DNA of 31,014 nt from Rhabdothermincola sp036846205. Its GTDB lineage: Bacteria; Actinomycetota; Acidimicrobiia; Acidimicrobiales; Acidimicrobilacustridaceae. Below are positions 26,803-31,014 of the stretch, in pieces. The translations under genes were made by a program, and so were the position numbers. How positions within the stretch are numbered: the first letter of the stretch is position 1; each line of letters begins with the position of its first letter. The notes under the pieces are model-generated. The model saw nothing but the letters and a program-made list of their open reading frames with translations. It was not told the origin of the DNA and did no database searches. The stretch is taken from positions 1-31,014 of the forward strand of contig NZ_DAIUCK010000031.1 in NCBI RefSeq assembly GCF_036846205.1, given 5' to 3'.

Positions 26803-28701
26803 GTGGACGACGACGCGACCGCTGCCACGACCGCAACCGTGCGCCCCTCCGGCGACCCGAACGGCGAGGCACTGACCCCCCGGGCCGCCGACCTCGCTCG
26901 TCTACGGACCCGAGGATCCGAGCCGGGCGCGGGCCCCCGGGGCGACGGGAAGAACTGGCGCGACCGGCTGGTGGAGCTGGCGGAGACGACCGACGGATCG
27001 GCCCACGACGACGGGATCGGGATCCTCGAACCGGTGGACCGAGTGGCCACCTTCGGCCCCGCCATCCTCGCCATCCGCTGGGGCACGACCGTGGCCTCGA
27101 TCGCGCTCGCCACCCAGGACATCGCCCACCCACGGTGGCTCCTGGTGGCGTGGTCCGTGGTCATCGTCACCTATACGGTGCTCCGGACCGCCAGGCCCAT
27201 CCGGTACTACGGCGATGTCCGCAGCCTGCTGTTCGTGATCGGGGAGGTCGCGCTCCACGTCGCCGCCCTGCTCAGCACCGGCTACTGGGAGAGCCCGTTC
27301 ATCCTCACCCTCGTGACCGCGATCAGCGTCGCCGGGTTCGCCCGGGGGTTCGGCTTCGGCCTGCGCATCGGCATCGTGTCCGCGCTGGCGGTCTCGCTCC
27401 CCTACCTCATGGAGGACCCGAGCGAGGCACGCATCGTGGACTCCGGACAGTGGACGCTGGTGCTGCTCATGGTGGCGCTGATCGCGGGCTACGCCCGGCG
27501 TATCTCGGGCGAGGCCGACCGACAGCACTCCCTGGCCCTGGACCGCCTCGGCCGCCTCGCCGACGCCAACGCGCTGCTGTTCTCGCTCCATCGGGTGACG
27601 CAGACCCTCCCGGCGTCGCTCGATCTCGACGACGTCCTCGACACCACCATCGGGCGACTCAAGGGCCTGTTCGACTTCGACACCGCCGTCATTCTGGCCT
27701 TCGACGACACCGACGGGAACTGGCAGGTCCTGCGGCGGGAGGGTGTGGGCCGCATGGCCTCCCGGGTGCTCGACCAGGACCTGCCCCCGCCGCTGCGCCG
27801 GGCCATCCTCGACGAGACCGTCATCAACGTGCCCAGCCTGCCGGAGGCCGGATGCGCCGGCCTGACGCCCAAGGCCAGCTCCGGGCTGTACGCGGTGCTC
27901 TCGGCCCGAGGGTCCACCATCGGGCTCATCGCCATCGAGGACTCCGAGGAGCGGCACTTCACCGCCCGCGACGCCGAGCTGCTCCAGGGCTTCGTGGAGC
28001 CCGTCGCCCTGGCCATCGACAACGCCCGCTGGTTCGCCCGCCTGCGCACGGTGGGCGCGGACGAGGAGCGCTCACGGATCGCTCGAGACCTCCACGATCG
28101 GATCGGGCAGTCGCTGGCGTACCTCGCCTTCGAGCTTGACCGGATCGTGACCAGGTACGACAGCGGTGAGGCGCTCGACGGTGCGCTCGAACAGCTCCGG
28201 GACGACGTCCGAGGCGTCATCCGGGAGGTACGGGACACGCTCTACGACCTGCGCACCGACGTCACCGACAGCCAGGACCTGGCCGCCACCCTCGAGGCCT
28301 ACGTCGCCCGGGTCCGGGAGCGCAGCGGGCTCACCATCGACCTCTACTGCGACCGCACCGCTCGCCTTCCCCTCCTGCAGGAGCGGGAGATGTGGCGGAT
28401 CGCCCAGGAGGCGCTGGCCAACGTCGAACGTCATGCCCAGGCCACCGCGGTGCGCATCCTGTGGCGCTGCAACGGCGAGTCGGCCGCCCTCGAGGTGACC
28501 GACAACGGGCAGGGGTTCCCCATCGGCCGGGCCGGTCGCCTCGACTCCTACGGCATCCTCGGCATGCGGGAGCGGGCCTCGTCGATCGGCGCCACCCTCG
28601 AGATCACCAGCCAGCTCGGGAAGGGCACCCGGGTGCGCTGCAGCCTGATCCGCTCCGCACCCGCCGGCGAGAGCGCTCGCGCGGTGGGTGTCAGCGGCTG
28701 A
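26803..28701 (+). CDS. Membrane histidine kinase, NarL-partner type (HisKA_3) with GAF domain
   Basis: This is a sensor kinase of about 632 residues. After a polar, Ala/Thr-rich N-terminus come six hydrophobic segments (about 85-232) forming a membrane sensor. A GAF-like domain follows (about 265-415; LDLDDVLDTTIGRLKGLF). The HisKA_3 box EERSRIARDLHDRIGQSL holds the phospho-acceptor H431, and an HATPase domain has WRIAQEALANVERHA (N box) and DNGQGFPIG with LGMRERA (G boxes). GTG at 26803 is the first plausible start; a TTG at 26794 is possible, and no ribosome-binding site is clear. The open frame runs further upstream through coaE antisense sequence and is not genuine. It is paired with the response regulator 127 bp downstream. 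The signal is unknown. Confidence 0.9.
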   Translation: MDDDATAATTATVRPSGDPNGEALTPRAADLARLRTRGSEPGAGPRGDGKNWRDRLVELAETTDGSAHDDGIGILEPVDRVATFGPAILAIRWGTTVASIALATQDIAHPRWLLVAWSVVIVTYTVLRTARPIRYYGDVRSLLFVIGEVALHVAALLSTGYWESPFILTLVTAISVAGFARGFGFGLRIGIVSALAVSLPYLMEDPSEARIVDSGQWTLVLLMVALIAGYARRISGEADRQHSLALDRLGRLADANALLFSLHRVTQTLPASLDLDDVLDTTIGRLKGLFDFDTAVILAFDDTDGNWQVLRREGVGRMASRVLDQDLPPPLRRAILDETVINVPSLPEAGCAGLTPKASSGLYAVLSARGSTIGLIAIEDSEERHFTARDAELLQGFVEPVALAIDNARWFARLRTVGADEERSRIARDLHDRIGQSLAYLAFELDRIVTRYDSGEALDGALEQLRDDVRGVIREVRDTLYDLRTDVTDSQDLAATLEAYVARVRERSGLTIDLYCDRTARLPLLQEREMWRIAQEALANVERHAQATAVRILWRCNGESAALEVTDNGQGFPIGRAGRLDSYGILGMRERASSIGATLEITSQLGKGTRVRCSLIRSAPAGESARAVGVSG

Positions 28702-28774
28702 TGCGGAGAGTGAAGGGCTCAACTCGCCACCGCGGCGGGCCGATCACTGAGCGAGTGAACGCCCCTCACCGGAC

Positions 28775-28780
28775 TAGTGT
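28775..28780 (+). promoter_or_regulatory. Possible -10 element of the response regulator gene
   Basis: TAGTGT fits TANNNT in the 127-bp gap between kinase and regulator. A leader of about 45 bases would carry the strong purine-rich GGAGGAGATGGAGAGGGGG region before the GTG. The regulator may therefore be transcribed both with the kinase and on its own. Confidence 0.35.
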
Positions 28781-28828
28781 GCCCCCGGGCGACGTGTTGC
28801 ACGCCGGAGGAGATGGAGAGGGGGCGCG

Positions 28829-29473
28829 GTGAACATCCGGCTCATGTTGGCTGACGACCATCGGATGCTCCGGGAGGGCCTCCGCCGCTCGATGGTCGAC
28901 CAGGGCTTCGACGTGGTGGGTGAGGCGCGTGACGGCGACGAGGCGGTCCGGCTGGCCGAGGAGCTGAAGCCGGACGTGATCCTCATGGACGTGACCATGC
29001 CCGAGATGGACGGGGTCGAAGCCACCCGCCAGATCAAGGAAGCCCTGCCGGACACCCGGGTGGTGATGCTCACCATGCACGCCGACCAGGAGGTCCTGGC
29101 CTCGGCCATCCGGGCCGGTGCCAGCGGCTACCTGGTCAAGGACTGCTCGACGGAGGAGATCGCCTCGGCAGTGCGGATGGCCGCCAGCGGCGAGACGGCC
29201 CTCTCACCGCAGCTCGCGGCGTCCATGCTCGACGAGGTGCGTCGCATGGACCAGCCGACGAACGAGGACGAGCGGGTCATCACCCGCCGCGAGGAAGAAG
29301 TCCTCCAGCTCATCGCGGACGGCTGCTCGACTCCTGAGGTCGCCGAGCGCCTGTTCATCAGCCAGAAGACGGTCAAGAACCACCTGGCCTCCATCTACCA
29401 GAAGCTCGATGCCCGGGACCGCACCCAAGCCGTGCTGCAGGCGGTGCGGATGGGCATCGTCCACCTGGATTGA
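28829..29473 (+). CDS. NarL/FixJ-family response regulator
   Basis: This 214-residue transcription factor is the probable partner of the upstream kinase. The receiver domain (1-120) has the acidic pair D9/D10 (MLADDHRM), phospho-acceptor D54 (ILMDVTMPEMDG), T82 and K104 (YLVKD). The C-terminal LuxR-type helix-turn-helix (about 148-210) has TRREEEVLQLIADG, ERLFISQKTVKNHLASIYQKL and an RTQAV tail. GTG at 28829 follows a GGAGG/GAGAGGGGG ribosome-binding region. The 199-bp region between its stop and the first Flp pilin is rich in inverted repeats, so pilin control is a reasonable hypothesis but is not shown. Confidence 0.93.
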   Translation: MNIRLMLADDHRMLREGLRRSMVDQGFDVVGEARDGDEAVRLAEELKPDVILMDVTMPEMDGVEATRQIKEALPDTRVVMLTMHADQEVLASAIRAGASGYLVKDCSTEEIASAVRMAASGETALSPQLAASMLDEVRRMDQPTNEDERVITRREEEVLQLIADGCSTPEVAERLFISQKTVKNHLASIYQKLDARDRTQAVLQAVRMGIVHLD

Positions 29474-29541
29474 CCACGCCGCGTGGCCCGCACCGGCCAA
29501 ACCACCGGCCTTGTCGCGCTCACGAGGACCCCGACACCACG

Positions 29542-29584
29542 CCCCGTCGCAAAATAGGTCGAACGACCTATACGGGCGACGGGG
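29542..29584 (+). promoter_or_regulatory. Nested inverted repeat upstream of the Flp pilin genes
   Basis: The inner 18-bp palindrome ATAGGTCGAACGACCTAT (29554-29571) has perfect 8-base arms. It is enclosed by outer arms CCCCGTCGC (29542-29550) and GCGACGGGG (29576-29584), also perfect, with AAA and ACGG between the two stems. As DNA, the inner palindrome looks like the operator of a dimeric regulator over an AT-rich, possibly -10-like, segment. As RNA, the whole folds into one long hairpin with an asymmetric internal loop. It lies about 90 bases before the first pilin ATG. Confidence 0.6.
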
Positions 29585-29598
29585 TGGAGTGACGATGA

Positions 29599-29615
29599 TT
29601 ACCGGCGACAGGTAA
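29599..29615 (+). promoter_or_regulatory. Small inverted repeat in the pilin leader
   Basis: TTACC and GGTAA are perfect 5-base arms around a 7-base loop, directly downstream of the nested repeat. With the nested repeat and the hairpin at 29622-29635 it would make a leader of three consecutive hairpins. Confidence 0.35.
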
Positions 29616-29621
29616 GAGGCA

Positions 29622-29635
29622 CCCGTCACAACGGG
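29622..29635 (+). promoter_or_regulatory. CCCGT-CACA-ACGGG hairpin in the pilin leader
   Basis: Perfect 5-base arms around CACA, 37 bases before the pilin ATG. It shares the core GTCACAAC with the inverted repeat upstream of the histidine kinase gene (26766-26779), although the outer bases differ in a compensated way. Confidence 0.35.
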
Positions 29636-29672
29636 GGCCATCCGTCAGCACCAGACAAGGGAGACCACAACA

Positions 29673-29864
29673 ATGCTCACGTCCTACGAATTCGTCAGCG
29701 CCTGGCTCCAGGCCCGCTGCAAGACCGACCGTGGTGCCTCGCTCGTCGAGTACGCGCTCCTCGTGGCCCTGATCGCCGTGGTGTGCATCGTGGCCATCCG
29801 GTTCCTCGGCCAGAGCGCCTCGGACAAGTTCGACTCGATCGGCGCGGAGATCTCGGGTACCTGA
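29673..29864 (+). CDS. Flp-type (type IVb) pilin, first copy
   Basis: This 63-residue prepilin would be cleaved and assembled into Flp/Tad pili used for adhesion. A 21-residue leader ends in basic KTDRG; processing after G21 by a prepilin peptidase leaves ASLVEYALLVALIAVVCIVAI, with Glu and Tyr at mature positions 5 and 6 as in all Flp pilins. A short polar tail follows (DKFDSIGAEISGT). The ATG has AAGGGAGA upstream. No Tad assembly genes or prepilin peptidase are in the window, so the apparatus must be encoded elsewhere. It is followed by a strong hairpin and a second pilin gene. Confidence 0.92.
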   Translation: MLTSYEFVSAWLQARCKTDRGASLVEYALLVALIAVVCIVAIRFLGQSASDKFDSIGAEISGT

Positions 29865-29888
29865 TCCCGCCCGTTGCTCTGTAACCAC

Positions 29889-29916
29889 AGAGGGGCGGGC
29901 CGGAGCCCGCCCCTCT
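29889..29916 (+). terminator. Strong hairpin between the two pilin genes
   Basis: AGAGGGGCGGGC and GCCCGCCCCTCT form a perfect 12-bp stem with loop CGGA, 25 bases after the first pilin stop. Only one further T follows the stem. It probably acts as a partial terminator or 3' stabiliser, which would give more of the first pilin transcript than of the second. Confidence 0.7.
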
Positions 29917-29922
29917 TGGTGT

Positions 29923-29935
29923 CCAGGGCCCCTGG
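29923..29935 (+). promoter_or_regulatory. Short hairpin before the second pilin ribosome-binding site
   Basis: CCAGG-GCC-CCTGG is a 5-bp stem lying one base before the strong AAGGAGGT ribosome-binding site (29937-29944), seven bases ahead of the ATG. It may affect translation or be part of the terminator region. Confidence 0.35.
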
Positions 29936-29950
29936 CAAGGAGGTACCGCG

Positions 29951-30148
29951 ATGGGGTACGTCGATCGCGGCCGGGACGGGCTTGCAGGGGACCGCATGCG
30001 AGGGGACGAGGGCGCGAACCTCGTCGAGTATCTGCTCCTCGTCTCCCTCATCTGCGTCATCTGCCTCGTTGCGGTGAGTGCGTTCCGCAAGGAGGTCGAC
30101 AAGAAGTTCGTCTACTCGGCCTCAGAGATCAGCGTCGCAGGCCGCTGA
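29951..30148 (+). CDS. Flp-type (type IVb) pilin, second copy
   Basis: This 65-residue prepilin is paralogous to the first. The leader is again 21 residues (ending RGDEG), and cleavage would leave ANLVEYLLLVSLICVICLVAV with Glu and Tyr at mature positions 5 and 6. The tail (FRKEVDKKFVYSASEISVAGR) is more basic than in the first copy. Both copies have a Cys in the hydrophobic core, and this one has two. ATG at 29951 follows AAGGAGGT with ideal spacing. It may be a minor pilin or a second structural subunit. Confidence 0.9.
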   Translation: MGYVDRGRDGLAGDRMRGDEGANLVEYLLLVSLICVICLVAVSAFRKEVDKKFVYSASEISVAGR

Positions 30149-30160
30149 ACGAGACCTGTG

Positions 30161-30186
30161 CGTGGGGGCGCTCCGGCGCCCCCACG
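30161..30186. terminator. Bidirectional terminator hairpin between convergent genes
   Basis: CGTGGGGGCGC and GCGCCCCCACG form a perfect 11-bp stem with a TCCG/CGGA loop, 12 bases after the second pilin stop and 9 bases before the stop of the minus-strand gene. It can serve both directions. T tracts are lacking, as is common in high-GC actinobacteria. Confidence 0.7.
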
Positions 30187-30195
30187 ATCGCGTCA

Positions 30196-31014
30196 TCACC
30201 CGTTGCGCGTCGCTGCGGCATCGCAGCGGGCCGTCGCCCGCTCGCAGGCCACCACCCAGACCGGGTCCTGGAACACCACCCGCCAGTGAGGTGAAGACGC
30301 CATGAGCTCGGCGAGCGCCTCCGACCTCGGCCACAGCACGGCTTCCACGCCGTAGCTCGCCAGGAGCCCTTCCCAGGAAGGGTCACCCTTCAGCAAGGCA
30401 ACCGCGTCGCGGAACACCTGGTTCGGGTACATGTCAGCCCGATCGTCCACGAACACCCGCGCGTCGTCGCCGTAGAGAAGCTCGAGGAAGTTCCCCGTGG
30501 CGTCCCGTGTCGCTACGTTGGCGCCATCCGCCCCGACCAGCCCGTGCTGGTCCATCCAGGCCACGGCGACCACGGGATCGGAGTCCAGCGCGAAGTCCGG
30601 CTGGGCGAGCTGGTCGATGCTCGATCCGATGGTCACGACGACCAGGACGGTGGCGGCGATCGCCCCCGCCGGCGAGCGCCTGGCGCCACTCCCCCGGGCG
30701 AGACCCTCGAGCCCTCGGGCCATGCCGGGCACGAGGGCGATGCTGGCCACTGCCACGTTGCGCAGCGCCAGCGCCGCCAGCAGGGTGAACACCACCAGCA
30801 CCCCGCCATCCCGGACCGACGGGCGGCGCCGCAGCGCCACCAACGCCACCAGGACCTGCACGCAGAACACCACCACCCACCAGCGATCCAGGGAAGGTGG
30901 CTTCCACTCCACGATGTGGCGGAGTGACTCCCGGTGCGCCAGCGCGTCGAAGGGAAAGCGAAGCGCCCCCACCCCCAACGGGCCGACGATGCCGAGCACA
31001 CACCCCCCCAGCGC
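30196..31014 (-). CDS. Polytopic membrane protein, C-terminal part (cut by window edge)
   Basis: The gene continues beyond the right edge; about 272 C-terminal codons are visible, and a GTG at 30999 is internal or an uncertain start. Four or so hydrophobic segments (RWWVVVFCVQVLVALVAL, VLVVFTLLAALAL, IAATVLVVVTIG and an earlier one) are followed by a soluble domain. That domain has WMDQHG, YGDDARVFVDDRADMYP and YGVEAVLWPRSEALAELM with HWRVVFQDPVWVV. This soluble tail is typical of uncharacterised actinobacterial GT-C-like membrane proteins (recalled, not searched). The catalytic N-terminal loop is outside the window, so no activity is assigned. It converges on the second pilin gene across a shared terminator. 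Confidence 0.8.
   Translation of the reverse strand, partial: ALGGCVLGIVGPLGVGALRFPFDALAHRESLRHIVEWKPPSLDRWWVVVFCVQVLVALVALRRRPSVRDGGVLVVFTLLAALALRNVAVASIALVPGMARGLEGLARGSGARRSPAGAIAATVLVVVTIGSSIDQLAQPDFALDSDPVVAVAWMDQHGLVGADGANVATRDATGNFLELLYGDDARVFVDDRADMYPNQVFRDAVALLKGDPSWEGLLASYGVEAVLWPRSEALAELMASSPHWRVVFQDPVWVVACERATARCDAAATRNG

Noticed and set aside
29474..29672. c-di-GMP-I (GEMM) riboswitch before the Flp pilin
   Set aside because: The location is suggestive, but the conserved aptamer blocks and the tetraloop/receptor arrangement are not found; the region is reported as an uncharacterised structured element.

Overview
The window is high-GC DNA with dense, overlapping genes, many GTG starts, actinobacterial-type UvrB and NadA, and promoters that place the start codon at or near the transcription start. 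Together with a DprE1/DprE2/UbiA cassette, a fibronectin-III surface protein ending in 'PVRILDSRP' domains and two Flp pilins, this points to an actinobacterium, plausibly of the class Acidimicrobiia. That placement is inference; no rRNA or other phylogenetic marker was compared. No tRNA, rRNA, CRISPR array, insertion sequence or phage gene was seen. No gene-free stretch exceeds 300 bases.

Layout. 1-3167 (minus): uvrC, then a polytopic membrane protein, then a methyltransferase cut by the window edge. 3196-6777 (plus): a GT39-like membrane glycosyltransferase, nadA, and a zinc-ribbon methyltransferase overlapping nadA by one base. 6786-22971 (minus): a long co-oriented block uvrB > GT-C protein > secreted fibronectin-III protein > paralogous GT-C protein > uvrA > polyprenyl-phosphate sugar-1-phosphate transferase > GT2 glycosyltransferase > lipid-linked glycan flippase. 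23100-26111 (plus): dprE2, decaprenyl-phosphate phosphoribosyltransferase (UbiA fold) and dprE1, overlapping one another. 26103-26744 (minus): coaE, overlapping dprE1 tail to tail. 26803-29473 (plus): a NarL-type histidine kinase and its response regulator. 29673-30148 (plus): two Flp pilins. 30196-31014 (minus): a membrane protein cut by the window edge.

How the genes fit together. Two themes are interleaved. One is nucleotide excision repair: uvrA, uvrB and uvrC are all present but separated, and each starts with GTG exactly 6 bases after a TANGCT -10 element, as leaderless transcripts would. uvrA also carries a LexA-type SOS box across its probable -35 region. The other theme is the cell surface: an initiating sugar transferase, a GT2 enzyme and a flippase downstream of uvrA, three GT39/GT-C-like membrane proteins, a large secreted protein between two of them, and a three-gene cassette predicted to make polyprenyl-phosphoryl arabinose. 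The predicted DprE1 has alanine where the benzothiazinone-reactive cysteine of Mycobacterium tuberculosis lies.

Most worth checking are the shared uvr promoter architecture with the LexA box, the nested inverted repeat upstream of the first Flp pilin, the arabinose-donor cassette with its Cys-to-Ala change, and a 100-N gap flanked by identical 26-base sequences in the fibronectin-III gene, which is either a false gap or a collapsed repeat.
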